This document shows positions 12,379-24,034 of a stretch of DNA of 64,000 nucleotides, in pieces. The stretch covers positions 280,501 to 344,500 of the forward strand of contig JARFIW010001177.1 of NCBI GenBank assembly GCA_036346225.1, given 5' to 3'. The stretch is from Platerodrilus igneus (lineage: Eukaryota; Arthropoda; Insecta; Coleoptera; Lycidae). Every line of letters begins with the position of its first letter. Positions within the stretch are counted from its first letter, which is position 1. The translations under genes and the position numbers were made by a program. The notes under the pieces were generated by a model. That model searched no databases. It saw only the letters and a list, made by a program, of their open reading frames with translations, and had not been told where the DNA came from.

Positions 12379-12958
12379 AAACAAACTTGCCAACTTTACT
12401 TAATTTCGCCTTCACCTGCTCCTGATATGCTGCTTCTACCCCCACTACTTCTGCATGTTTTTGTATTAAAGCTTGAACCTCTACTTTCCTTTCCTCTGGA
12501 CATCTTATCGTGTTGATCTGTTTACCTTCATCATCCTCTACCTCTACTACATTAATACTAAACCCCGTGTCATCCTCTGTGACTTCATAACTGCCCTTCC
12601 ATGGCACTACCCTATCCTTAATCCTTATTACCTTCCGTTCCATATCTATCAACACCCCTAACTTCATCATACAGTCAACACCTAAGATGCTCTGAAACTT
12701 CAGTCCAGGTACAATTACAAACTCCTGTTCACAGCTTAAATCTCCTATATCTATCCTAAGCACCACAACACTATTTATTACAGCAAACTTCTTTTTATTT
12801 GGAGCTACTAAATGGCTACGCTTTATAGGCATAATTCTATCACAAACCTTATCCCTAATTTTGCTGACGAATTCCTCCGATATTAAACTCGCCTCTGCCC
12901 CTGTATCAAGTAATACTTCTACATTATTCTCAAAAATTTCTAAATTAATAATTGGCAA
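12362..12958 (-). pseudogene. Retropepsin-type protease (D1 pol N-terminus)
   Basis: The frame (198 codons from 12,958, extending open upstream to about 13,019) contains the aspartic protease active site LLDTGAEASLI and the flap/C-terminal signature FQSILGVDCMMKLGVLID. It would cleave gag-pol polyprotein. It ends in KFVFNKVN and runs into the RT scrap. The frame is open, but as part of a truncated pol with no enzymatic RT it is best called a relic or a helper-dependent protein. Confidence 0.75.
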
Positions 12959-13022
12959 ACATAAATTTTCCTTAGTTTCTGGCTCTACTTCCTCCTCAAT
13001 TTTGAAAAATTCACGTGGATGT

Positions 13023-13978
13023 TCATATACATTTACACTGAAATCTAGTGGTCTGTCGCGTTCTAAAATCCTGTCCAGGTCTGTTTTCCCTACTCGGTCC
13101 TGGTCTAGCCGTCACCTCAGCGTATGTCCTAGGCGTTTCCACTCGTTCCGTGTCTGTATTAGCAGTCCCGCTCATGTCTGGTGAACTATTCATTCTGGTA
13201 GGTCCCGGTCTCGGTGCAGGTCCCCTTCCTAAACTATTACTCCTAACGTATGGTCGTCTCTGTTCCCAATTCTGTCGCTGGTATCCGTAATTATTCCCCC
13301 TTCTAGCATAGTTGTCCCGTCTATTGTCAAACCTAACTGTGTTGATCTGTCTTTCCCTGTTTTCCCGAGGTCGTCCACTACTTACGTCGTCGTACCTCTG
13401 CAGGTATTCCAAAACATTTCTCTGTCCACTATGTTCTGTAGTGCTACGTGCTGTCTTATGTCTACCTCGAAGTGTCGTGATAAATACTTAATAATTTGTC
13501 GGTCCGTCAGTGGTGGGTTCAGTTGATTTGCTATGCTATACTTGCGTATAGCATATTGCTCCTACTTCCTGAAAATTCTCCTTAAATTTCCCTGTGATTA
13601 AGTCGTCTCGTACCTGATCTTGTCTGTGGTCACTCCAGTAGTGCTTTAGAAATTTGTTTTCAAAGTCCTGATACGTGTCTATGTCCTGTCCTACTAAATT
13701 GTACCACGCTTCCGCATTGTCTTTTAATAAAGCCTTTATCGTATTTAGTTTAGTCTGTTCGTCAAATAAATTTCCCACTAGATTTCTTACACTATTAATA
13801 AAATTTGTGGATTTACCCTGTTATCGCCATAAAATTTCATGTGTTGGTCCAATGATACTCCACCTGTAGAAAATCTGGGACCATCCCCCGTTAAATTTGA
13901 CATGTTGTATTTAATACTACTAACTTCGCGTTCTACCCTGCCTAACTGATCCCTACATGAGTCCGTCACTTCAGTCAT
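13023..13978 (-). pseudogene. Gag (capsid and basic tail) of D1, frameshifted
   Basis: Minus-strand frames 13,978-13,787, 13,778-13,536 and 13,412-13,023 together cover a gag protein. It has a start MTEVTDSCRD, a capsid-like helix block with WYNLVGQD and FLKHYWSDHRQDQ, and an Arg/Asn-rich tail (RRGNNYGYQRQNWEQRRPY) in place of a CCHC zinc knuckle. Two or three frameshifts and a small deletion near 13,540 break it. The D2 copy at 19,391-20,311 is better preserved. Confidence 0.75.
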
Positions 13979-14097
13979 TTTACATTAATCTCTTCTTCAC
14001 AGAACATGCGTACTTCGGACTTTAAATGTCCCATTTCCTGTCGAAGACCTGTAATATCACGCTCATTTTTTCAACCCTATTTTCAACTTCCCCATCT

Positions 14098-14467
14098 TTA
14101 CGGTAAGACTATTTTAAATTCTGAAACTTCTTTATTCGTCTTATCTATTTTCTCACTTAGGGTTTCCCTAACTCCTGTTAATGTCTCATTCATTCGGTCA
14201 AATTTTCGATTTGAGTCCTCTCTCGCTCTATTCGATTCATCGCTTAGCAGTTCTAATTTTCTGTTAGACTCCTCCATCGCTCTATTCGATTCTTCACTCA
14301 TCCTCTCTAACATTCTCAATATCATCTCGTTTCCTTGATCCCTGATTCCGTCCTCGACTGATCTCTACTGCCTCCAGCTTCTTCCATTTTAGAATTTTTT
14401 CGCACAATGCACTATCGTCACTTCCAATTTCCACTCCTTGACTCCTTAACCACTCTTTTCTCTGCAT
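14098..14467 (-). pseudogene. Coiled-coil leader ORF upstream of gag (D1)
   Basis: Starts at ATG 14,467 (MQRKEWL...) and contains repeated units based on EESNRKLE / DESNRARE that should form a coiled coil. A one-base difference in an A run near 14,390 puts the two halves in different frames, unlike the intact D2 counterpart at 18,923-19,285. Function is unknown; it may be the gag N-terminal extension. Confidence 0.6.
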
Positions 14468-14567
14468 ACGTTCTACTCACTCACACACACTCAAAATACT
14501 CTTAAATTTATACACACAGAAACTCTCTCTCAGATCGCCAGTTTCCTGGAATAGTTAAACACTATCT

Positions 14568-14597
14568 GGAATTCGAGCCCTCACGTTGTGGTCGCCA
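14568..14597 (-). promoter_or_regulatory. Primer-binding site of D1 (tRNA-Lys-like)
   Basis: Directly inside the 5' LTR the minus strand reads TGGCGACC, then AACGTG and GGGCTCGAA. This aligns with the complement of a tRNA-Lys 3' end (TGGCGCCCAACGTG, GGGCTCGAA) with one mismatch and three inserted bases. It continues into the T-loop complement, farther than a standard 18-nt site. Primer identity is inferred from recalled tRNA-Lys sequence. Confidence 0.6.
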
Positions 14598-14602
14598 TAA
14601 AC

Positions 14603-16682
14603 TGCTGTGATATTCTCCTTTGAATGCGGGAACTGGGTCCTTTCAACAAAAATTCTAGTCCCACCGATTGGGCGTCATAAACTGCTGTGATCCTGGTTTC
14701 GCTTCAGCTGCTCACCTAATTTTATAAACCTCCTCATTCATAAAATTAAACAACACATTCCTACCACAAACATCAACGTTAACTCTATTTACATCAATAT
14801 TCAGAATACATTAAATTTTCAAATTAAATTTCAGCATAAAATTCAGTTTTAAAAAGAATTTCAAGATTAATTTTATTATCACTTTAACGTGCATCCAGAA
14901 TTAAAGTCCTTGTTGGATGCCTACTAATTAATATAACAATATTAGCAGACCGGAGTCTGAGTATAAAGGAGCATCTACCACCCTTTACGTTAATTAACCA
15001 GGTTCGTCTAATTGAGCTCAAAGACATACCCAAAGTTTCATCATAATTCAGAACATCAATACTAAATACCCTTTCTACTTAAACAAGCAAATTTCATCTT
15101 AAAATTAAAATTTTATGGTTAGTACAATTTCACTAATGTCCATTTAAAGTAAATCAATTATAAAGTTATTCAACACACACAAAATGTCAAACAAAATAGT
15201 ATAATTTACCTGAAGGTTACTGTCCTCGTAGCTTCAATGTACATCGTCCCTTTAGTTAATCACACCATTCTAACAGGATTATATTTACGGCTTCTAATTC
15301 TCAACGCTTTTAAAATTTTCTCCATCACCATTTATTTAAAGTTGTTTCTGGGCTTTTCCGGAACTCATCTGTGTATATCTGACCCTTGTTTCGTGGATCC
15401 AGACACGTATTTGAACCATTTAATTATTAACACCCCGAAAATAGTAGAAATTCATGCGTCTTTCGCCAATATACACCAAAACTGCCTACTTTTGTGTATA
15501 CATTTGTCGTTGTAAATTTTGCTAATTGGTACAGTGATACTAAATTTTATTACCTTGTATCTAAGTGCACTGAACTACATTCATGTTAGCACGTAAATAA
15601 CAAACTATTTTGAATCACTAAAATATACGAGCAAAATTTTAAATTATTTTATCAAACTAAAATGCACTGTTTAACATCTTGAATCAAGTCGCGGATGTAA
15701 GAGCTTTTAACGCATCGAATAGTCAAAAGTCTAAGAGGCCGAAATTCATATTACCACCGGTATATATAGCAAATAGCCGGCACGTCGCTTTTGTCCTCAA
15801 AACAGACAATTCTTAAGAATTTCTCATTCTATGTTCCCAGTCCGTCGCTCGCGCGTCGGTTTTACAATTTTCACTCGCCCCATTTAAAACTCAGAAATTC
15901 TCACACGGCACGCAAACATGTCCGAGAAAAACTAATTAATTTTGTACAGAAATTGTTGTTTCTACCTCTGATATTTGCATCCTATTTTCAACCAATTGTG
16001 ACCCTCGTGACGTTGCTTAAATCACGCCTTTTACTATATGTGTCTTTGCTTGACGCATTTTCTCTTTCCTTTTCTAACCTGTTCGTATTGGTGCAAATTG
16101 ATATTCTTTATTATCGATTATATTTTAGTCTATGTGGACTATCTGGGTTTAATAACCCCGTATCGCACCTTCTCGTAAATATTAAGCCCCGGTTTCTCCA
16201 AGATTCTTTGTAAACATTAATTATCTGCAAAATTTTCGCCGAATGAGCTTTTTAAATAAACCCTGTTTTGTATTTCGTGCTAAAGCATCTGACCGTTTCC
16301 AATATCCTTAGAATCGACATGTTTATCTAAACAAATTAAACTGAAATTGCCTTTTAAAATACGCAGGTGTGTTCAAACATCCTACTTCTAACTAACACTT
16401 CTAGGATTTGCATTTTATTGGGTTTTTACAAGTTTCTATAGATATTATCTGTACGTTTTGTTCAATACCGGTTACTTGAAATAGAGTTAATTAAGATAAA
16501 TTTTGCACGTAATTTCCATTTGTTTAGGAATAATTACATTACACGCAGAGTTTTTTAATACTGTTTCTTTTGATATAAAGCGTCTTGTACATGGTTTAAA
16601 TCTCTTATTTTTACTGAAACAAATAAATTTTTATGCTTCACGGTTTTAATAACGCGTATTATCTAATAATATTCATTATACA
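14603..16682 (-). repeat. D1 5' LTR
   Basis: Partner of 9,345-11,429 with very few substitutions. It contains, near its inner end (14,677 downward on the minus strand), a second primer-site-like module TGACGCCCAATCGG preceded by CACAGCA; see findings. Confidence 0.85.
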
Positions 16683-16725
16683 CTGTGATTAAAATTATTT
16701 GATGTGATTATTTAATTTTCTACCC
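16683..16725. repeat. 43-bp internal-region remnant between two LTRs
   Basis: The segment equals the stretch that precedes the 3' LTR inside both D elements (about 11,430-11,472 and 21,890-21,932), in minus orientation. It joins the D1 5' LTR to the D2 5' LTR at ACCCTG. Confidence 0.75.
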
Positions 16726-18823
16726 TGTAGAAGCTTTGGGAAGAGGTACGCTTTATTAAAACCGTGAAGCATAAAAAGGTTATTAGTTTCATTAAACATA
16801 AGAGATTTAAATCATGTACAAGACGCTTTATATCAAAAGAAACAGTATTAACAAGTTCTACGGGTAATGTAATTATTCTAAACAAATGGAAATTACGTGC
16901 AAAATTTATATTAATTAACCCTATTTTAAGTAACCGGTAGTAAAACAAAGTGTACACATAATAATTAATATTTAACTTGTATTCGCTAAAAATGAAAGGA
17001 TAGAAGTCAATTTTAATTGGAGTTAATTAAACCATTATTAATAATAAGCATAAAACTGTGATAATCCAAGATTATAATACCAGAAAATAAAGCTCTGAGA
17101 ATTAATATTATTTTGAACACCTGCGTAGTTTAAATATCACGTACGGCGAAAATTTTGCAGATAATTAATGGTTCAGAGAATCTTGTAGAAACCGTCGCAT
17201 AATAGTTACGAGAAATACTAAAGATGGGTTATTTCACACTCCACATGGACTAAAATATAATCGATAATAAAGAATATCGATTTGCACCAATACGAACAGG
17301 TTAGAAAAGGAAAGAGAAAATGCGTCAAGCAAAGACACATATAGTAAAAGGCGTGATTTAAGCAACGTCACGAGTGTCACAATTGGTTGAAAATAGGATG
17401 CAAATATGAGAGGTAAAAATAACAGTTCGGTATAAAAGTCAATTAGTTATTTCCAGTCTTTGCGTGCCGTGTTGAAATTTCTGAGATTTAAATGGGGCGA
17501 GTACAAAATTCGTAAAAACCGACGCGCGAGCGACGGACTGGGAACATGGCATGAGAAATTCTTTAGAATTACCCGTTTTGGGGAACAGACCGACAGACAG
17601 GCTTTTTGCTATATATACCGAGGTGAATATAAACAAGCTCTCTTAGACTTTTGACTATTCGATGCGTTAAAAGCTCTTACATCCGCGACTTGATTCAAGA
17701 TGTTAAACAGTGCATTTTAGTTTGATAAAATAATTTAAAGTTTGCTCGTATATTTTAGTGATTCAAAATAGTTTGTTATTTACGTGCTAACATGAATGTA
17801 CTTCAGTGCACTTAGATACAAGGTAATAAAATTTAGTATCACGGTACCAATTAGCAAAATTTACAACGACAAATGTATACACAAAAGTAGGCAGTTTTGG
17901 CGTATCTTGGTGAAAGAAGCATGAATTTCTTTGCTATTTTTCGGGGTGTTAATAATTAAATGGTTCAAATACGTGTCTGGATCCACGAAACAAGGGTCAG
18001 ATATACAGATGAGTTCCGGAAAAGCCCGAAACAACTTTAAATAAATGGTGATGGAGAAAATTTTAAAAGCGTTGAGAATTAGAAGCCGTAAATATAATCC
18101 TGTTGGAATGGTGTGATTAACTAAAGGGACGATGTACATTAAAGCTACGAGGACAGTAACCTTCAGGTAAATTATACTATTTTGTTTGACATTTTGGTGT
18201 GTGTTGAATAACTTTATTATACTATTTTGTTTGACATTTTGTGTGTGTTGAATTACTTGATAATTGATTTACTTTAAATGGACATTAGTGAAATTGTACT
18301 AACCATAAAATTTTAATTTTAAGATGAAATTTGCTTGTTTAAGTAGAAAGGAGTATTTAGTATTGATGTTCTGAATTATGATGAAAATTTAGGGTATGTC
18401 TTTGAGCTCAATTAGACGAACCTGGTTAATTAACGTAAAGGGGTAGTAGATGCTCCCTTTATACTCAGACTCCGGTCTGCTTATATTGTTATATTAATTA
18501 GTAGGCATCCAACAAGGACTTTAATTCTGGATGCACTTTAAGATGATAATAAATTGAATTTTGAAATTCTCTGATATTAAAATTTATGCTGAATTTTAAT
18601 TTTGAAATTTTAATGTATTGTGAATATTGATGTAAATAGAGTTGACGTTGATGTTTGTGGTAGGAATGTGTTGTTTAATTTTATGAATGAGGAGGTTTAT
18701 AAAATTAGGTGAGCAGCTGAAGCGAAACCAGGATCACAGCAGTTTATGACGCCCAATCGGTGGGACTAGAATTTTTTTGTGGAAAGGACCCAGTTCCCGC
18801 ATGCAAAGGAGTATATCACAGCA
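16726..18823 (+). repeat. D2 5' LTR
   Basis: Direct repeat of 21,934-24,036. It contains a TATA box at 17,431 and a fossil primer-site module at 18,739-18,770 (CACAGCA then TTTATGACGCCCAATCGG). Short open frames on both strands inside it are not coding. Confidence 0.85.
17431..17438 (+). promoter_or_regulatory. TATA box of D2 5' LTR
   Basis: TATAAAAG, preceded by CAGTTCGG. The same motif is at 22,639 in the 3' LTR. It is likely the core promoter for the genomic transcript. Confidence 0.6.
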
Positions 18824-18922
18824 GTTTAACTATTCCAGGAAACTGGCGATCTGAGAGAGAGAGAGTTTCTGTGTGTGTATAAATTTAAGAGTATTTTGAG
18901 TGTGTGTGAGTGAGTAGAACGT

Positions 18923-19285
18923 ATGCAGAGAAAAGAGTGGTTAAGGAGTCAAGGAGTGGAAATTGGAAGTGACGATAGTGCATTGTGCGAAAAAAATTCT
19001 AAAATGGAAGAAGCTGGAGGCAGTAGAGATCAGTCGAGGACGGAATCAGGGGATCAAGGAAATGAGTTAATGATGAGAATGTTAGAGGAAATGCGATTAG
19101 CTAGGGAGGAGTCCAACAGAAAATTAGAACAGCTAAGCGATGAATCTAATAGAGCTAGGGAAGAATCGAATAGAGCGAGGGAGGAGTCCAACCGAAAATT
19201 AGAGCAGATAAGCGGGAAAATTAAACAAAATACTAAAGAATTTACAGAATTTAAAGATAGTCTTACCGTGAAACTGGGGAAGTAG
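18923..19285 (+). CDS. Coiled-coil leader ORF of D2
   Basis: 120 codons from ATG (MQRKEWLRSQGVEIG...). The N-terminal 40 residues are polar. Then three to four heptad-like repeats of the type REESNRKLEQLSDESNRA predict a long coiled coil that could oligomerise gag. It stops 105 bp before the gag start, and the intervening frame still looks coding (LENRVEKM-like), so a frameshift may have separated it from gag. No known family recognised. Confidence 0.55.
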   Translation: MQRKEWLRSQGVEIGSDDSALCEKNSKMEEAGGSRDQSRTESGDQGNELMMRMLEEMRLAREESNRKLEQLSDESNRAREESNRAREESNRKLEQISGKIKQNTKEFTEFKDSLTVKLGK

Positions 19286-19390
19286 AAAATAGGGTTGAAA
19301 AAATGAGCGTGATATTACAGGTCTTCGACAGGAAATGGGACATTTAAAGTCCGAAGTACGCATGTTCTGTGAAGAAGAGATTAATGTAAA

Positions 19391-20311
19391 ATGACTGAAG
19401 TGACGGACTCATGTAGGGATCAGTTAGGCAGGGTAGAACGCGAAGTTAGTAGTATTAAATACAACATGTCAAATTTAACGGGGGATGGTCCCAGATTTTC
19501 TACAGGTGGAGTATCATTGGACCAACACATGAAATTTTATGGCGATAACAGGGTAAATCCACAAATTTTTATTAATAGTGTAAGAAATCTAGTGGGAAAT
19601 TTATTTGACGAACAGACTAAACTAAATACGATAAAGGCTTTATTAAAGGACAATGCGTAAGCGTGGTACAATTTAGTAGGACAGGACATAGACACGTATC
19701 AGGACTTTGAAAACAAATTTTTAAAGCACTACTGGAGTGACCACAGACAAGACCAGGTACGAGACGACTTAATCACAGGAAAATTTAAGGGAGAGTTTGC
19801 AGGTTCTAGGGAACAATATGCCATTCGAAAGTACAGTGTGGCCAAACAACTTCATCCACCATTGACGGACAGACAGATAATCAAATACTTATCACGACAT
19901 TTTGAACTAGAAATTAGACAACACGTGGCCTTACAAAACATCACAGAACGGGAGACATTTTTAGAGTATGTGCAGAGATATGACGATGTATGTGTAGGAC
20001 GGACAAGAGAAATACGGGAAAGACAGATCAACACAGTTAGGTTTGACAATAGACGGGACAAGTATGCTAGAAGGGGGAATAATTACGGATACCAGCGACA
20101 GAATTGGGAACAGAGACGACCATACGTTCGAAGTAATAGTTTAGGAAGGGGACCTGCACCGAGACCGGAACCTACCAGAAGGAATAGTTCACCGAACATG
20201 AGGGGGACTGCTAATACAGACACGGAACGAGTGGAAACGCCTAGGACATACGCTGAGGTGACGGCTAGACCAGGACCGAGTAGGGAAAACAGACCTGGAC
20301 AGGATTTTTAG
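19391..20311 (+). pseudogene. Gag of D2, one nonsense codon
   Basis: The frame runs from MTEVTDSCRD through capsid-like residues (HMKFYGDNRVNPQ, WYNLVGQD, FLKHYWSDHRQDQ, REQYAIRKYSVAKQL) to a basic, Arg/Asn-rich nucleocapsid-like tail and a Pro-rich end. No CCHC knuckle is present. It is interrupted only by a TAA at 19,658-19,660 where D1 has GAA, i.e. a single base change. It would package the element RNA. Confidence 0.8.
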
Positions 20312-20343
20312 AACGCGACAGACCACTAGATTTCAGTGTAAAT

Positions 20344-20961
20344 GTGTATGAACATCCACGTGAATTTTTCAAAATTGAGGAGGAAGTAGAGCCAGAAACT
20401 GAAGAAAAATTATGTTTGCCAATTATTAATTTAGAAATTTTTGAGAATAGTGTAGAAGTATTACTTGATACAGGGGCAGAGGCGAGTTTAATATCGGAGG
20501 AATTCGTCAGCAAAATTAGGGATAAGGTTTGTGATAGAATTATGCCTATAAAGCGTAGCCATTTAGTAGCTCCAAATAAAAAGAAGTTTGCTGTAGTAAA
20601 TAGTGTTGTGGTGCTTAGGATAGATATAGGAGGTTTAAGCTGTGAACAGGAGTTAGTAATTGTACCTGGACTGAAGTTTCAGAGCATTTTAGGTGTTGAC
20701 TGTATGATGAAGTTAGGGGTTTTGATAGATATGGAAAGGAAGGTAGTAAGGATTAAGGATAGGGTAGTGCCATGGAAGGGCAGTTATGAAGTCACAGAGG
20801 ATGACACAGGGTTGAATATTAATGTAGTAGAGGTAGAGGATGATGAAGTTAAGCAGATCAACACAATAAGATGTCCAGAGGATAGGAGAGTAGAGGTTCA
20901 AGCTTTAGTACAAAAACATACAGAAGTAGTGAGGGTAGAAGCAGCATATCGGAGCAGGTGA
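20344..20961 (+). CDS. Retropepsin-type protease ORF of D2
   Basis: 205 codons. The active-site motif LLDTGAEASLI lies at about residues 39-49, followed by ILGVDCMMKLGVLID near residue 115. The N-terminal stretch YEHPREFFKIEEEVEPE links from gag. The C-terminal part, after the protease fold, corresponds to the acidic linker toward RT and ends where a deletion joined it to the RT fragment. The open frame starts 32 bp after the gag stop in a different frame, suggesting gag-pol frameshifting in the ancestor. Confidence 0.75.
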   Translation: MYEHPREFFKIEEEVEPETEEKLCLPIINLEIFENSVEVLLDTGAEASLISEEFVSKIRDKVCDRIMPIKRSHLVAPNKKKFAVVNSVVVLRIDIGGLSCEQELVIVPGLKFQSILGVDCMMKLGVLIDMERKVVRIKDRVVPWKGSYEVTEDDTGLNINVVEVEDDEVKQINTIRCPEDRRVEVQALVQKHTEVVRVEAAYRSR

Positions 20962-21347
20962 AGGCAGAATTATTTTTGACGAGGTTAAGTGGCAAGTTTG
21001 TTTTTAATAAAGTAGATTTAAGGAATTCATTCTGGCGGATTCCATTACACAAAGATTCTAGAAGGTACATAGGATTTTCCGTAGAGGGAAAATTTGATAA
21101 TTTTAAAGTAGTATCGTTTGGTTTGTCGGCAGAAAAGAAAAAAATAGGAAATGAGAAACAGACATGTGTAGAGACTGAAGAAGAAGCAATATTTAAGAGT
21201 CAGGATAATAGGGATGATAAATTTATTGTATGTGAGATAATAGGGATGTTAAGTATAGATATAGAAGGGGGAGAGATAGGGATGAAGAGTATTAGGATAG
21301 TTAGAAGAAAGACTTGGAGGGTCAAGAAGAGAGTTAGATTTAAATAG
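20958..21347 (+). pseudogene. Reverse-transcriptase fragment (D2 pol)
   Basis: Contains VDLRNSFWRIPLHKDSRRY and FKVVSFGLSAEKK, the segment between RT motifs A and B/C of Gypsy polymerases, then non-RT sequence rich in K/E/R. The YxDD box, RNase H and integrase are missing. It shares the same internal joins with D1. Confidence 0.75.
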
Positions 21348-21933
21348 GATAGGGATAGATATAGGTGTATAGATAGAAGAGTAGAAGTAAGTGTTTATAG
21401 AAAATAAAGCTAGGTATAGGATAAATACGGGAGATAATTAGAAATAGGTTTAGGATGAGAATAAAGAGTAAATGTAGGAAGAAAATAAGATAGGTTAAGG
21501 ATAGATATTTCATATAAGATTAGTGGAGAGTGAGGAATAAAGTTAGGAATAGGATAGGTATATAGGATTAGGTAGGGGGAAGTAAAGTATAGCGAAGATT
21601 AGTTAAAAGTTAGGAATAGGATAGGTATATAGGATGTATATAGGATTAGATGGATAAGTAGGATAATTTCAGTTTATAGAATTAGGTGAGAGTTAGGAAT
21701 AGGATAGGGATATAGGATAGGTGTAAATATTTTTTTGAATTGGAGATAAGGTAGGTAAGTTAGATAGATAAGGGTAGAGAGTGATAGGCAATTTTTTTGT
21801 AATTTTTTTGGGCTAAATGCTTAATATTTGCATTCAAATGAGTGGGATTATTTGTATTCAAATAGGGGGAAAATACTCATATTTAGACCAGGGTAGAAAA
21901 TTAAATAATCACATCAAATAATTTTAATCACCG
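21348..21933 (+). repeat. Purine-rich low-complexity internal 3' region of D2
   Basis: Degenerate tandem units around ATAGGATAGGTATATAGGA, then AAATAGGGGGAAAATACTC (a candidate polypurine tract near 21,861) about 60 bp before the 3' LTR. Confidence 0.65.
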
Positions 21934-24034
21934 TGTAGAAGCTTTGGGAAGAGGTACGCTTTATTAAAACCGTGAAGCATAAAAAGGTTATTAGTTTCAT
22001 TAAACATAAGAGATTTAAATCATGTACAAGACGCTTTATATCAAAAGAAACAGTATTAACAAGTTCTACGGGTAATGTAATTATTCCTAAACAAATGGAA
22101 ATTACGTGCAAAATTTATATTAATTAACCCTATTTTAAGTAACCGGTAGTAAAACAAAGTGTACACATAATAATTAATATTTAACTTGTATTCGCTAAAA
22201 TGAAAGGATAGAAGTCAATTTTAATTGGAGTTAATTAAACCATTATTAATAATAAGCATAAAACTGTGAAAATCCAAGATTATAATACCAGAAAATAAAG
22301 CTCTGAGAATTAATATTATTTTGAACACCTGCGTAGTTTAAATATCACGTACGGCGAAAATTTTGCAGATAATTAATGGTTCAGAGAATCTTGTAGAAAC
22401 CGTCGCATAATAGTTACGAGAAATACTAAAGATGGGTTATTTCACACTCCACATGGACTAAAATATAATCGATAATAAAGAATATCAATTTGCACCAATA
22501 CGAACAGGTTAGAAAAGGAAAGAGAAAATGCGTCAAGCAAAGACACATATAGTAAAAGGCGTGATTTAAGCAACGTCACGAGGGTCACAATTGGTTGAAA
22601 ATAGGATGCAAATATGAGAGGTAAAAATAACAGTTCGGTATAAAAGTCAATTAGTTATTTCCAGACTTTGCGTGCCGTGTTGAAATTTCTGAGATTTAAA
22701 TGGGGCGAGTACAAAATTCGTAAAAACCGACGCGCGAGCGACGGACTGGGAACATGGCATGAGAAATTCTTTAGAATTACCCGTTTTGGGAAACAGACCG
22801 ACAGACAGGCTTTTTGCTATATATACCGAGGTGAATATAAACAAGCTCTCTTAGACTTTTGACTATTCGATGCGTTAAAAGCTCTTACATCCGCGACTTG
22901 ATTCAAGATGTTAAACAGTGCATTTTAGTTTGATAAAATAATTGAAAGTTTGCTCGTATATTTTAGTGATTCAAAATAGTTTGTTATTTACGTGCTAACA
23001 TGAATGTACTTCAGTGCACTTAGATACAAGGTAATAAAATTTAGTATCACGGTACCAATTAGCAAAATTTACAACGACAAATGTATACACAAAAGTAGGC
23101 AGTTTTGGCGTATCTTGGTGAAAGAAGCATGAATTTCTTTGCTATTTTTCGGGGGTGTTAATAATTAAATGGTTCAAATACGTGTCTGGATCCACGAAAC
23201 AAGGGTCAGATATACAGATGAGTTCCGGAAAAGCCCCGAAACAACTTTAAATAAATGGTGATGGAGAAAATTTTAAAAGCGTTGAGAATTAGAAGCCGTA
23301 AATATAATCCTGTTGGAATGGTGTGATTAACTAAAGGGACGATGTACATTAAAGCTACGAGGACAGTAACCTTCAGGTAAATTATACTATTTTGTTTGAC
23401 ATTTTGGTGTGTGTTGAATAACTTTATTATACTATTTTGTTTGACATTTTTGTGTGTGTGTTGAATTACTTGATAATTGATTTACTTTAAATGGACATTA
23501 GTGAAATTGTACTAACCATAAAATTTTAATTTTAAGATGAAATTTGCTTGTTTAAGTAGAAAGGAGTATTTAGTATTGATGTTCTGAATTATGATGAAAA
23601 TTTAGGGTATGTCTTTGAGCTCAATTAGACGAACCTGGTTAATTAACGTAAAGGGGTGGTAGATGCTCCCTTTATACTCAGACTCCGGTCTGCTTATATT
23701 GTTATATTAATTAGTAGGCATCCAACAAGGACTTTAATTCTGGATGCACTTTAAGATGATAATAAATTTAATTTTGAAATTCTCTGATATTAAAATTTAT
23801 GCTGAATTTTAATTTTGAAATTTTAATGTATTGTGAATATTGATGTAAATAGAGTTGACGTTGATGTTTGTGGTAGGAATGTGTTGTTTAATTTTATGAA
23901 TGAGGAGGTTTATAAAATTAGGTGAGCAGCTGAAGCGAAACCAGGATCACAGCAGTTTATGACGCCCAATCGGTGGAACTAGAATTTTTTTGTGGAAAGG
24001 ACCCAGTTCCCGCATGCAAAGGAGTATATCACAG

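Larger units (their letters stand above)
9345..16682 (-). mobile_element. Gypsy-like LTR retrotransposon D1, non-autonomous
   Basis: Minus-strand element with near-identical LTRs at 9,345-11,429 and 14,603-16,682 (2,085 and 2,080 bp; TG...CA on the minus strand). The internal region, 11,430-14,602, encodes gag, a retropepsin and a short reverse-transcriptase scrap. RNase H and integrase are missing. A primer-binding region follows the 5' LTR at 14,597 downward. High LTR identity implies a recent insertion. No clear target duplication is visible. Confidence 0.85.

Noticed and set aside
21348..21860. Telomere-like repeats (TAGGATAGG units)
   Set aside because: The units are degenerate and do not match the insect TTAGG repeat. 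They occur in the internal region of both D elements.
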